Shown here: one piece after another, positions 1 to 7,230 of the stretch
How positions within the stretch are numbered: the stretch's first letter is position 1
Layout of the letters: the number at the start of each line of letters is the position of its first letter
Assembly (NCBI GenBank): GCA_003506895.1
Contig: DNXO01000034.1
Span: 181,290 to 194,150, forward strand
Length of the DNA stretch: 12,861 bases
Direction: 5' to 3'
Source of the DNA: Acetobacteraceae bacterium
GTDB lineage: Bacteria; Pseudomonadota; Alphaproteobacteria; Acetobacterales; Acetobacteraceae
The notes under the pieces: model-generated
Told to the model about the DNA's origin: nothing
The model's database searches: none
What the model saw: the letters and a program-made list of their open reading frames with translations, nothing else
Translations under genes and position numbers: made by a program

Positions 1-49
1 CGAAGCTTCGGGCGGCTGGTATAACGCGCAGGCGCCGGGCGGGTTCGGG

Positions 50-2359
50 CTACTGATCGGGCGGGTCGAAAGCGCGGATCGGTGGCAGCGGCCCACGGTA
101 ACGCTCGACCTCAACCACCGTTAGCTGGCCGGTGCAGGCCTGCGCCAACCTGGATGTGCCCGCATCGCGCGTCAGGACATTCGGATTGCCATGCACGCAG
201 AGCGGGCTATCGGCCGTCGGATCGATCGGATCGTACCAGGCCCCGGTCGCAAGCTGCACCACGCCCGGACGGACAGCCTTACTGACCACCGCGCCGGCGA
301 GGCACGCGCCCCGGTGGTTGAACAGGCGCACGATGTCACCGTTGGCAATGTCCCGGGCAGCGGCGTCGGTGGGATGAATACGGACGGGCTCGCGGCCCTG
401 GATTTTCGAAGCAAGGCTGGCGGCACCGAAATCAAGCTGGCTATGCAGCCGCGTCGCCGGTTGGTTCGAAATCAGATGCAGCGGGTATTCGCGCATGATC
501 GGGCTTCCCACGCCTTCCGCGGGTGGCAACCAGACGGGGTGACCGGGACAATCGTCGTAGCCATAGCTGGCGATCGTGGCGGAGGCGACCTCCACCATCC
601 CCGTTGGCGTCGGCAGCTTCCGTTGGTCCGGGTCGTTGCGGAATGCCCGGACCACGCCGCCGTCCCAGGGCAGCGTGGGCAGGGTCAGTTCACCCCGCGC
701 CCAGAACGTGTCGAAGTCCGGCGCATCGTCACCGCGCTTCAACAGCGCGGCGCGCGTGGGTTCGTAGAGGTGGCGCAGCCAGGCCTCGGCGTCGCGCCCC
801 TCGGTGAAGGCCGGCCCCACGCCCAGGCGCTCCGCCAGATCGGCAAAGATCGCATAGTCGTCGCGGGCCTGACCGAACGGGGCGGCGACGGGATGCATCG
901 CCACCAGCAGCGGGTCATTGGCCGAGGCGCCCATGTCCGCCCGTTCCATCGTCACCGTCGCCGGAAACACGATGTCCGCATGGCGGGCGGTGGCGGTCCA
1001 GGCGGAGTCATGGACGACGATGGTGTCGGGGCGGGCAAAAGCCTCACGCAGGCGGTTGATATCCTGGTGGTGGTGGAACGGATTGCCGCCTGCCCAGTAC
1101 ACCAGCCGGATGTCGGGATAGGTCAGGCGGCGGCCGTTGAAGTCATACTCCTGGCCCGGGTTCAGCAGCAGGTCGGCGATGCGGGCGACCGGGATCAGGT
1201 CCGGAACCCTGTTCTGCCCTTGCGGCAGCGTGGGCAGCGGCACCGCCAAAGCCGGTTTGCCCACATTTGAAAGCGACCCCATCGCATACACAAAGCCGCC
1301 GCCCGGCAACCCGATCTGACCCAGCATGGCCGCGAGGACAACGCCCATCCATACAGGTTGCTCGCCATGCTCCGCGCGTTGCAGGGATTGGGCACAGGTG
1401 ATCAACGTGCGCCGGCCGGCGGCCTGACGGGCGATGACCTGGATGGTTTCGACGGGAACCTGACAAATCGCGGCGGCCCAGGCAGCAGTCTTGGGTTGGC
1501 CGTCGGAGCGGCCGGTCAGGTAGGCCTCGAACGCGGGATAACCGACGCAGTAGCGTTCCAGGAAGGCGATGTCGTGCAGGTCCTCGGCGACCAGTGTATG
1601 GGCAATACCCAGCATCAGGGCGACGTCGGTGCCGGGGCGGATCGGGTGCCAGACAGGTTCGATATTGAGTGGAAGATCGTCCTGTATAGGACTGATTAAA
1701 TGGAACTTTGTCCCGCGCTTATACGCCGCCGCCAGATGATCCCTGGCGATGTGCTGGCTGGTTCCACCACTGCTGACACTGGTGTTTTTCAGCGGCAGGC
1801 CGCCAAATGCCAGCACCATTTCGGTCTGGGTGGCGAGTTCGTGCCAGCTCACGTTTTCCCGGCCGGCGGATTCCTGGGAGCCGATGACGTGCGGCAGGAT
1901 CACGGCGGCGGCCGCCGAGCTGTATGTATTTACCGATTTAACATAGCCACCTAAAGCATTGAGAAATCGGTGAACCTGACTCTGGGCATGATGGAAGCGG
2001 CCAGCGCTGGACCAACCGTAGGAGCCACCAAATACCGCCTTGCCGCCGTGATGGGCATAAACACGCTGAAGTTCACCAGCCGCCAGCCCAAGGGCTTCGT
2101 GCCACGACACCGGGACGAAATCCTCACGGCCGCGCTGACGGTCGGGGCCAGGGCCGCGTTCAAGGTACCCGCGGCGCACCATCGGCATGGCGATGCGGGC
2201 GCGAGCGGTCAGCGCGGCCGGCAGGTTGCCCAGCATGACTGCCGGATCAGGGTCGCGCGGATGCGGTAGGATGCGGACGCCGTCGCCTTCCCGCACGACG
2301 GAAAAGGCACCCCAGTGAGAACTGTGCGGGATCGGCGATCCCGCCGTGTCGATGTCCAT
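50..2359 (-). CDS. bisC: Molybdopterin oxidoreductase, biotin sulfoxide reductase / DMSO-TMAO reductase family (BisC-like)
   Basis: A 769-residue enzyme of the DMSO reductase family that binds molybdenum through bis-molybdopterin guanine dinucleotide and reduces S- or N-oxides. Counting from the ATG at 2359, GGSYGW puts Tyr and Trp at 114 and 116, and the NTYSSAAA block puts the presumed Mo-ligand Ser at 147. These match the residues known in Rhodobacter DMSO reductase. Further family blocks are YWAGGNPFHHHQD, a TARHADIVFPAT block, and a C-terminal cofactor domain with RLHSQLDFG. There is no Tat signal and no N-terminal Fe-S Cys motif, which suggests a soluble cytoplasmic BisC-type enzyme rather than periplasmic DorA/TorA. 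An in-frame GTG at 2389 would add ten residues, but the predicted promoter puts the transcript start at about 2388, so I chose the ATG. Neither start has a clear ribosome site. No partner subunit or maturation chaperone is visible. Family is certain; the exact substrate (biotin sulfoxide, methionine sulfoxide, DMSO or TMAO) is not. Confidence 0.93.
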   Translation of the reverse strand: MDIDTAGSPIPHSSHWGAFSVVREGDGVRILPHPRDPDPAVMLGNLPAALTARARIAMPMVRRGYLERGPGPDRQRGREDFVPVSWHEALGLAAGELQRVYAHHGGKAVFGGSYGWSSAGRFHHAQSQVHRFLNALGGYVKSVNTYSSAAAAVILPHVIGSQESAGRENVSWHELATQTEMVLAFGGLPLKNTSVSSGGTSQHIARDHLAAAYKRGTKFHLISPIQDDLPLNIEPVWHPIRPGTDVALMLGIAHTLVAEDLHDIAFLERYCVGYPAFEAYLTGRSDGQPKTAAWAAAICQVPVETIQVIARQAAGRRTLITCAQSLQRAEHGEQPVWMGVVLAAMLGQIGLPGGGFVYAMGSLSNVGKPALAVPLPTLPQGQNRVPDLIPVARIADLLLNPGQEYDFNGRRLTYPDIRLVYWAGGNPFHHHQDINRLREAFARPDTIVVHDSAWTATARHADIVFPATVTMERADMGASANDPLLVAMHPVAAPFGQARDDYAIFADLAERLGVGPAFTEGRDAEAWLRHLYEPTRAALLKRGDDAPDFDTFWARGELTLPTLPWDGGVVRAFRNDPDQRKLPTPTGMVEVASATIASYGYDDCPGHPVWLPPAEGVGSPIMREYPLHLISNQPATRLHSQLDFGAASLASKIQGREPVRIHPTDAAARDIANGDIVRLFNHRGACLAGAVVSKAVRPGVVQLATGAWYDPIDPTADSPLCVHGNPNVLTRDAGTSRLAQACTGQLTVVEVERYRGPLPPIRAFDPPDQ

Positions 2360-2394
2360 ACGGTAATCCAGGCGGCGTTGTTGGGGCACCCAAG

Positions 2395-2423
2395 CTTGTA
2401 CGGGACATCGTGTGCGGGGTCAA
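2395..2423 (-). promoter_or_regulatory. Predicted sigma70-type promoter of bisC
   Basis: On the minus strand TTGACC (2423-2418, five of six consensus bases) is followed after 17 bases by TACAAG (2400-2395, four of six). Transcription would begin near 2388. That lies on or just inside the alternative GTG start and leaves about 29 bases of leader before the ATG at 2359. Found by eye; not tested. Confidence 0.5.
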
Positions 2424-2438
2424 AACCACCGCCCGGCG

Positions 2439-2493
2439 TTCACCATTCCTTAACGAACTCCCGTTATCACCGCCGATGGTAGAACGGACATGG
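2439..2493 (+). promoter_or_regulatory. Possible promoter and ribosome site of the chemotaxis receptor gene
   Basis: TTCACC (2439-2444) and CGTTAT (2462-2467) are 17 bases apart, a weak sigma70-like pair (four and three consensus matches). GAACGGA (2482-2488) lies five bases before the ATG at 2494 and is the best ribosome-binding match among the candidate starts. It is why I chose 2494 over in-frame Met codons at 2410, 2476 and 2503. Confidence 0.3.
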
Positions 2494-4197
2494 ATGATAC
2501 AGATGAGCTTCCTCGGTAATCTGAAACTCGGCACGAAGATGGTCCTGCTGTTGGGTCTGTTCGTGGTCGCTGTGGTGGCCGTGGGCGCCATCGGTGCCGA
2601 TACGCTGCATCAACGCATGCGCGACGACCGGATCGGAAAACTTCGCGCCGTCGTCAGTTCCGGACTCAGCATCGCCACGAGCCTGGAGGCTCGGGTTACC
2701 GCGCACGAAATCACCCGGCAGGAGGCCCTGGACGAATTCCATCGCGACATCCGCGCCCTGCGGTTCGATGGCGGCATCGGCTACCTGTTCGCGCTGGATC
2801 TGCACACTGGGACCACGCTGATGCACGCCGTGAACGCCAAACTGGAGAACGCGACGCAGGTCCGCGACGTCATCACCGGGCAGCCAATCGGCAGCCTGAT
2901 GGTCGCGACGGTTCAGTCCTCCGACGATGGCGTCACCACATTCATGTTCCCGAAGCCCGGCCAGACGGAGCCGCTGCGAAAAGTCGTTTTCGTCACCCGA
3001 TTTCAACCGTGGGGCATGGCGTTTGGCGCTGGCGCCTATACGGATGACCTGGACGACGCGTTCCACGCGTTGATGATGCGCATGGGCGTATTCGGGTGCG
3101 CGATCCTGCTGCTCACCATGCTGGCGGCATGGCTGATCAACCGCGATATCACCCTGTCGCTTGGCAATCTGAAAAGCGCGATGGACCGATTGGCGAAGGG
3201 CGATCTGTCAACCGCGATCCCCGGCGCGGACCGGCGCGACGAGATCGGCGGCATGGCGGCCACGGTCCTGGTGTTCAAGGGCAACATGACCGAAACGCAG
3301 CGCCTGCGGGCGGAACAAGACACTGCCAAGCAACAGGCGGCCGCGGCGCAAAAGACCATACTGTCCCGCATGGCCGACGAGTTCGAGGGCAAGATCATTC
3401 ATCTGGTGGGGCTGCTGTCCAACGGTTCGGCGGCGTTGGAAACGACCGCGCGGTCGCTGACCGCCTCGGCCGGCGAGGGCAACCAGCAGGCGGCGACGGT
3501 CGCCTCGGCGGCGGAGGACGCCAGCGGCGGGCTACAGACCGTGGCGTCGGCAAGCGAGGAACTGAGCGCGTCGATCGGCGAGATCAGTCGCCAGGTCGCG
3601 CAGTCATCGGAAATCACCGCTCGGGCGGTCGTCGATGCGAAACGCACGGACACCATCGTACGGGCGCTGGCCGAGGGCGCGGAGAAGATCGGGGCCGTGG
3701 TCGGGCTGATCACCAACATCGCCAGCCAGACCAATCTTCTGGCATTGAACGCCACGATCGAAGCCGCACGGGCCGGCGATGCCGGGAAGGGATTCGCGGT
3801 CGTGGCATCGGAAGTGAAGAGTCTGGCCAACCAAACGGGCAAGGCGACCGAGGAGATCGGCGCCCAGATCACCCAGATTCAGACCGCCACCAAGGAAGCC
3901 GTCGAGGCGATCCGGGGTATCGCCACCAGAATCGACGAAGTCAGCATGATCGCATCCGCGATCGCGGCGGCCATTGAGGAACAAGGGGCTGCCACCTCGG
4001 AAATCGCCCGCACGGTGCAGCAAACGGCCCACGCGGCGCAGGAAGTGACCACGGGGATCAACAGGGTCAGCCATACCACGAGCGAAACCGGGTCAGCGGC
4101 AAGTCTGTTGCTGGGTTCGGCGTCCGAACTGTCGAAGCAGACGGAACAGCTATCGAGCGAGGCGACCACATTCGTGGCGGGAGTCAGGGCCGCCTAG
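2494..4197 (+). CDS. Methyl-accepting chemotaxis protein with periplasmic single Cache domain
   Basis: A 567-residue transmembrane chemoreceptor that signals through CheW/CheA to the flagellar motor. Residues from the ATG at 2494: short cytoplasmic lead, TM1 about 16-38, a periplasmic sensor about 40-185, TM2 about 198-216, HAMP about 217-270, then a long helical signalling domain. The sensor resembles single Cache type 2 (sCache_2): GYLFALD, the MFPKPGQTEPLRK strand-turn and PWGMAFGAGAYTDD are typical, and this class usually binds small organic acids. The signalling tip is canonical, with NIASQTNLLALNATIEAARAG at about 408-428 and GFAVVASEVKSLA just after. Gln/Glu-rich helices such as ASEELSASIGEISRQ and ATEEIGAQ are likely methylation regions. 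The C-terminus (FVAGVRAA) lacks the NWETF-type tether for CheR/CheB. It is divergent from bisC, and no che genes are in view. The ligand cannot be deduced. The reading frame is open back to 2410, so the start is moderately certain. Confidence 0.95.
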   Translation: MIQMSFLGNLKLGTKMVLLLGLFVVAVVAVGAIGADTLHQRMRDDRIGKLRAVVSSGLSIATSLEARVTAHEITRQEALDEFHRDIRALRFDGGIGYLFALDLHTGTTLMHAVNAKLENATQVRDVITGQPIGSLMVATVQSSDDGVTTFMFPKPGQTEPLRKVVFVTRFQPWGMAFGAGAYTDDLDDAFHALMMRMGVFGCAILLLTMLAAWLINRDITLSLGNLKSAMDRLAKGDLSTAIPGADRRDEIGGMAATVLVFKGNMTETQRLRAEQDTAKQQAAAAQKTILSRMADEFEGKIIHLVGLLSNGSAALETTARSLTASAGEGNQQAATVASAAEDASGGLQTVASASEELSASIGEISRQVAQSSEITARAVVDAKRTDTIVRALAEGAEKIGAVVGLITNIASQTNLLALNATIEAARAGDAGKGFAVVASEVKSLANQTGKATEEIGAQITQIQTATKEAVEAIRGIATRIDEVSMIASAIAAAIEEQGAATSEIARTVQQTAHAAQEVTTGINRVSHTTSETGSAASLLLGSASELSKQTEQLSSEATTFVAGVRAA

Positions 4198-4202
4198 GCG
4201 GC
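4189..4202. repeat. 14-bp perfect palindrome spanning the chemoreceptor stop codon
   Basis: GCCGCCTAGGCGGC reads the same on both strands and contains the TAG stop (4195-4197). As RNA it could form a 5-bp stem with a CTAG loop. There is no U-tract on either side, so I do not call it a terminator. It lies in the 46-bp gap between the convergent receptor and cysE genes. Confidence 0.4.
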
Positions 4203-4243
4203 TGCCATCCCCCGGCTGTGGGCCGCGCTGCTGATGGTTCGCA

Positions 4244-5104
4244 TCAGATCGTGTAGTTGAACGACTGGTAGGCCAGATCGCTGAGCGTCTGATCCATCGA
4301 CTTGGACGGCACGTCGTTCTCCACGATCCGCATCACCTTCGCCGGGACACCGGCGACGGTGGCGTGTGCCGGAACGGCTTTCAGAACCACCGAACCGGCC
4401 GCAACCCGCGCGTGTTCGCCGACCTCAATGTTCCCCAGGATCGCGGCACCGGCACCGATCACAACGCCACGGCGGATCTTCGGGTGCCGGTCACCCGACT
4501 CCTTGCCACTGCCGCCCAGGGTGACGTGATGCAGCATCGAGACGTCGTCGCCCACCTCGGCCGTCTCACCGACGACCAACCCGGTGGCGTGATCCAGGAA
4601 GATGCCATGACCGAACTTGGCCGCTGGATGGATATCGGTCTGGAATACCTCCGACGCGCGGCTTTGCAGATAAAGCGCGAAGTCCCGCTCGCCGTGGTTC
4701 CACAGCCAGTTGTTCAAACGATGGGTCTGGATCGCGTGGAACCCCTTGAAGTACAAGAAAGGCTCAATCAGCCGCGTGCAAGCAGGGTCGCGATCCAACA
4801 CGGCGGAGATATCGGCCTTGGCGGCTTCCACCAGGCAGCCATCGTCCTCGGCCGCCTTGGCGAAGGCCTGCACGATCAACGGCAGGGAAATGGTGTCGTT
4901 CTTCAGCCGCGCGGCAACCCGGTGAAACACCGCCGCCTCGAAACTTGGTTGATTCAATATCGAATCAAAGAACAGCGACGCGAGCTTTGGCTCACGTTGA
5001 TAGGCTTCCTCGGCCTCCTGACGCAGGCGGGCCCACAGCGCGTCGGTGACGGCGGAGGCGTGGTCTGGATGAACGAGCATGAGGTGGCACGGGCTGGGGC
5101 GCAT
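4244..5104 (-). CDS. cysE: Serine O-acetyltransferase
   Basis: This 286-residue enzyme makes O-acetylserine from L-serine and acetyl-CoA, the committed step of cysteine synthesis, in the cytoplasm. The N-terminal helical domain (about 15-150) includes FLYFKGFHAIQTHRLNNWLW. The C-terminal left-handed beta-helix has hexapeptide repeats from about 156 to 258. Catalytic residues fit the E. coli enzyme: Asp157 in DIHPAAK, His172 in FLDHATG and His207 in GDRHPKI. VTLGGSG and AGVPAKV are the acetyl-CoA-binding signatures. The protein ends in Phe-Asn-Tyr-Thr-Ile; a C-terminal Ile is what inserts into the active site of CysK, so cysteine synthase complex formation is likely (inference). The ATG at 5104 has GGGAA about nine bases upstream; the Met at residue 9 has no ribosome site. 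It is the last gene of the minus-strand run and converges on the chemoreceptor gene. No cysK or other cys gene is in view. Confidence 0.97.
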   Translation of the reverse strand: MRPSPCHLMLVHPDHASAVTDALWARLRQEAEEAYQREPKLASLFFDSILNQPSFEAAVFHRVAARLKNDTISLPLIVQAFAKAAEDDGCLVEAAKADISAVLDRDPACTRLIEPFLYFKGFHAIQTHRLNNWLWNHGERDFALYLQSRASEVFQTDIHPAAKFGHGIFLDHATGLVVGETAEVGDDVSMLHHVTLGGSGKESGDRHPKIRRGVVIGAGAAILGNIEVGEHARVAAGSVVLKAVPAHATVAGVPAKVMRIVENDVPSKSMDQTLSDLAYQSFNYTI

Positions 5105-5155
5105 AACGGAGTTTCCCGCGGGTTCTGTGGGTCCGGGATGGGACGGTTAGGGCTA

Positions 5156-5184
5156 CATGTTCGGATGAAGGGGGGCTTCGTCAA
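5156..5184 (-). promoter_or_regulatory. Weak candidate promoter of cysE
   Basis: TTGACG (5184-5179, minus strand) is a five-of-six -35 match. The facing -10 region reads AACATG or ACATGT at 17-18 bases, which is poor. If real, it gives a leader of about 45 bases before the cysE ATG at 5104. Confidence 0.22.
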
Positions 5185-5191
5185 CTCCCCC
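5170..5191. terminator. G/C hairpin between yihY and cysE, possible weak terminator
   Basis: A G6 run (5170-5175) faces a C5 run (5187-5191), allowing a 5-bp GC stem with an 11-12-base loop. It lies about 28 bases past the yihY stop. No U-tract follows in the direction of yihY transcription, so intrinsic termination is doubtful. The candidate cysE -35 box sits inside its loop. Confidence 0.25.
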
Positions 5192-5218
5192 GCCTCACTT
5201 TTCTCATGATAGTTTTAT

Positions 5219-6250
5219 TCAAGACGTCGTCTCGCCCGCCGCATCGGCGGCATACGCCTTGCGGTCGCCCATCGGTTTTGGGCCTCCAACCGTTGAATCC
5301 GATTGGGTTTGCCGTTCGGACTGGGCGTTGATGACAGCGCCGAACAGGGCGACGAAGGCCGAGAGATACAGCCATGTCAGCATAACCACGACGCCGCCGA
5401 GGGAACCGTAGGTTTTGTCGTAGCTGCTGAAGTGAGACACGTAAATGGTGAAGCCGATCGACCCCAGCAGCCACAAAACCGTCGCCACCACCGCTCCGGG
5501 CGACACCCAGCGCCATTGCGGGGCCTGCCGGTTGGGCGCGTAGCGATACATGGCGGCGAGGCCGGTCATAACGACCACGATAAGCAGCGGCCATTCCAGC
5601 ACCAGCAGCAGCCATTTGGTGGAACTGGCCAGGCCGACGAACTGCAGGACGGCAGGCAACACGCCGACCAGGGCGATGATGACGGTCCCGCCGATAAGCA
5701 TCAGGATCGTCAGCAGGATCGCAAGCGCGTTCAGCTTGAAAAAGCCGCGGGTTTCTTTCTGGTCATAGGCAATGTCGAACGCGGTGATCAGACCGCTCAT
5801 GCCGCGCGAGGCACTCCAGAAAGCGAACAGCAACGCCGCGGCGGCGCTGATACTGAGAGAGCCGTGCGGGGCCGTGATCAGACTATGAAGTTCGTCGGCG
5901 ATCATCTTCGTGGTCTCGGGCGGAAGGACATGCGAGAGCGTTTCGACCTGCTGTTCGACCTGGATGGGGTCCAACAGCAGGCCATACAGGGAAACCAGCG
6001 CGGCGAGGCCGGGGAACAGGGCCAGCAGGATCGCGTAGGTCACACCGCCGGCAACCAGGAAGATGTTGTTGTTGTTCACCTCGCTCCACGACCGGACAAG
6101 GATGTCCTTCCAGCCGTGCATCGGTATCTGGTGCGGGGAGGTCGCGGATCGGCCGCGGTTAAGGTGCGGCGGCAGGGGTTCGCCGTCCCTGCCCTCAACC
6201 AGGAGGTGAAGATCGCGCTTCAGCTCGATCAGTTTGGTCGGTCCACTCAT
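5219..6250 (-). CDS. YihY/BrkB-family inner-membrane protein
   Basis: A 343-residue polytopic membrane protein of the YihY/virulence factor BrkB family (UPF0761), once misnamed ribonuclease BN. Its molecular function is not established. Six membrane segments are visible at about 63-92, 131-149, 173-203, 211-234, 249-271 and 283-308. Family blocks are GGVTYAILLALFPGLAALVSLYGLL at the first segment, FWSASRGMSGLITAFDIAYD, the RYAPNRQ..WRWVSPGA loop, and YGSLGGVVVMLTWLYLSAFVALFGAVINA at the last. The N-terminal 45 residues and the C-terminal 35 residues are polar and probably cytoplasmic. The ATG at 6250 has no good ribosome site; Met44 at 6121, just before GWKDILVRSW where many relatives begin, is an alternative. 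It is separated from cysE by 114 bp and from the SRAP gene by 287 bp, so operon membership is uncertain. Confidence 0.93.
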   Translation of the reverse strand: MSGPTKLIELKRDLHLLVEGRDGEPLPPHLNRGRSATSPHQIPMHGWKDILVRSWSEVNNNNIFLVAGGVTYAILLALFPGLAALVSLYGLLLDPIQVEQQVETLSHVLPPETTKMIADELHSLITAPHGSLSISAAAALLFAFWSASRGMSGLITAFDIAYDQKETRGFFKLNALAILLTILMLIGGTVIIALVGVLPAVLQFVGLASSTKWLLLVLEWPLLIVVVMTGLAAMYRYAPNRQAPQWRWVSPGAVVATVLWLLGSIGFTIYVSHFSSYDKTYGSLGGVVVMLTWLYLSAFVALFGAVINAQSERQTQSDSTVGGPKPMGDRKAYAADAAGETTS

Positions 6251-6537
6251 CTGGCGTGGCTTTCGGAGAGGAGGACAGCATGAGTTTGCAACGCCCTGTC
6301 AGTTGGTGGGGTTGCACGGCCCCCGGCGCGTGGGCGAGACGCAGTGGCCTGTCACATTGCCCGGAGTTGGACAAGACACGGAAATCGGCAACCGCTCGTC
6401 CGCGGATCAGTGTGCCGCGTCGCCTCCGGCTTCGCGCAATGAGCCGGCATCGCAAGCATGCCGCGATCAGCGTGCGCGCTTTATCAAGGTGCGGCCATGG
6501 ATCTCGGCCAGCGGATAATGACCGCCGAGCACGACGC
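6251..6537. other. 287-bp gap between SRAP gene and yihY, largest non-coding stretch
   Basis: It contains a consensus AGGAGG (6269-6274) five bases before a plus-strand ATG at 6280 that opens 90 codons (to 6552). The product is Arg-rich with many A/T third positions, unlike true genes here, so I do not call it a gene. On the minus strand, a frame running on past the SRAP stop (about 6467-6560) looks somewhat coding-like. The yihY promoter should be here, but I cannot point to a good -35/-10 pair. No tRNA, strong hairpin or direct repeat was seen. Confidence 0.4.
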
Positions 6538-7230
6538 TTAGCAGGGAGTTGAGGTTACCGAACCGCTGGCGATGGGTTGCAGCAGCTCCGGACCGTCGTT
6601 GCGGACGTTGCCGACCCGTTTGTCGACCGGCCACATCTTCAAGACCCCTTCCGCCGACGGGCGCAGCAGGGTGGTTGGATCGGCGTCTGCCTCGCCCAGC
6701 CAGCCCGGCCAATCGCCTTGCTCCAGGATTACCGGCATCCGTTCATGCAGCACCGACATCTGGGCGTTGGCGGTGGTCGTCAGGATGGCGAAGCTACGGA
6801 CTATGTCACCTTCCGGCGAGCGCCAGCCTTCCCAGATTCCCGCGAACGCCATCGGATCGCCATCCGCTCGGGTGATCGCGTATGGCGTCTTGCCGGCCGG
6901 TCCCGCCTGCCATTCGTAGAAGGCGGCGGCTGGGACGATGCACCGCCGCTTGGCGAAGGCATTGCGGAACATCCCCGACGAGGCGACCGTCTCCGACCGG
7001 GCGTTCACCGGACGGCGGGCTTCCTTCAAGGTTTTAGTGTAGGCGGGGATGAAGCCCCAGGTCAGGGCGTCCAGGTGGCGCTCCCCGGTTTCGGGATGGC
7101 GGCGGACGACCGGCGCATCCATGGTGGGCGCCATGTTCCAGGTCGGCTTCAGGTTCGGCAGCGGGTTCTTCGTGCCGAACAGGCGCGCGATCAGGTCGGG
7201 CGGCAGGAAACTGGCATAGCGTCCGCACAT
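6538..7230 (-). CDS. SRAP-domain abasic-site protein (YedK/HMCES family)
   Basis: A 230-residue SOS-response-associated peptidase (SRAP) protein. Family members cross-link covalently to abasic sites in single-stranded DNA through Cys2, exposed after Met removal, shielding the lesion. The sequence starts Met-Cys-Gly-Arg-Tyr, so the catalytic Cys is in place and fixes the start at 7230. The other active-site residues are seen as Asn76 (RRPVNARSET), Glu106 (FYEW) and His162 (LHERMP). TWGFIPAY, RRCIVPAAAFYEW and TTTANAQMSVLHERMPVIL are conserved blocks. Length is typical of bacterial YedK. The C-terminal tail after QPIA is short and unconserved. No clear ribosome site precedes the ATG. It is separated from glpQ by 224 bp, so it probably has its own promoter. 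I saw no alphaproteobacterial LexA box (GTTC-N7-GTTC) upstream. Family call is very firm; biological role is from studied relatives. Confidence 0.96.
   Translation of the reverse strand: MCGRYASFLPPDLIARLFGTKNPLPNLKPTWNMAPTMDAPVVRRHPETGERHLDALTWGFIPAYTKTLKEARRPVNARSETVASSGMFRNAFAKRRCIVPAAAFYEWQAGPAGKTPYAITRADGDPMAFAGIWEGWRSPEGDIVRSFAILTTTANAQMSVLHERMPVILEQGDWPGWLGEADADPTTLLRPSAEGVLKMWPVDKRVGNVRNDGPELLQPIASGSVTSTPC

Noticed and set aside
1..49. Possible end of a plus-strand gene entering from the left
   Set aside because: Each plus frame reaches a stop (22-24, 54-56 or 121-123), but so few codons are visible that none can be called coding. No minus-strand start is present either.
191..1270. 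359-codon plus-strand open frame opposite bisC
   Set aside because: Antisense shadow of a well-conserved gene in GC-rich DNA. The product is Arg/Gly/His-rich with no family motif.
2451..2478. GCCGATGG with upstream TTAAC resembling a sigma28 flagellar promoter before the chemoreceptor gene
   Set aside because: The spacing is about 17 rather than 15 bases and the -35 match is poor. The implied start leaves almost no room for the ribosome site of the ATG at 2494.
3096..3977. 293-codon frame within the chemoreceptor gene
   Set aside because: Out-of-frame reading of the signalling domain, giving an Arg/Gly-rich product typical of a GC-rich frame shift.
4364..5209. 281-codon plus-strand frame opposite cysE
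   Set aside because: The minus frame is an unmistakable CysE with all catalytic residues; the plus frame has no recognisable domain.
5219..6250. Annotation of the YihY protein as ribonuclease BN
   Set aside because: That name came from an old misassignment. The sequence is a six-segment membrane protein with no nuclease motif.
5303..6283. 326-codon plus-strand open frame opposite yihY
   Set aside because: Antisense shadow: low-complexity Gln/Arg/Gly-rich product, while the minus frame has clear membrane segments and family motifs.
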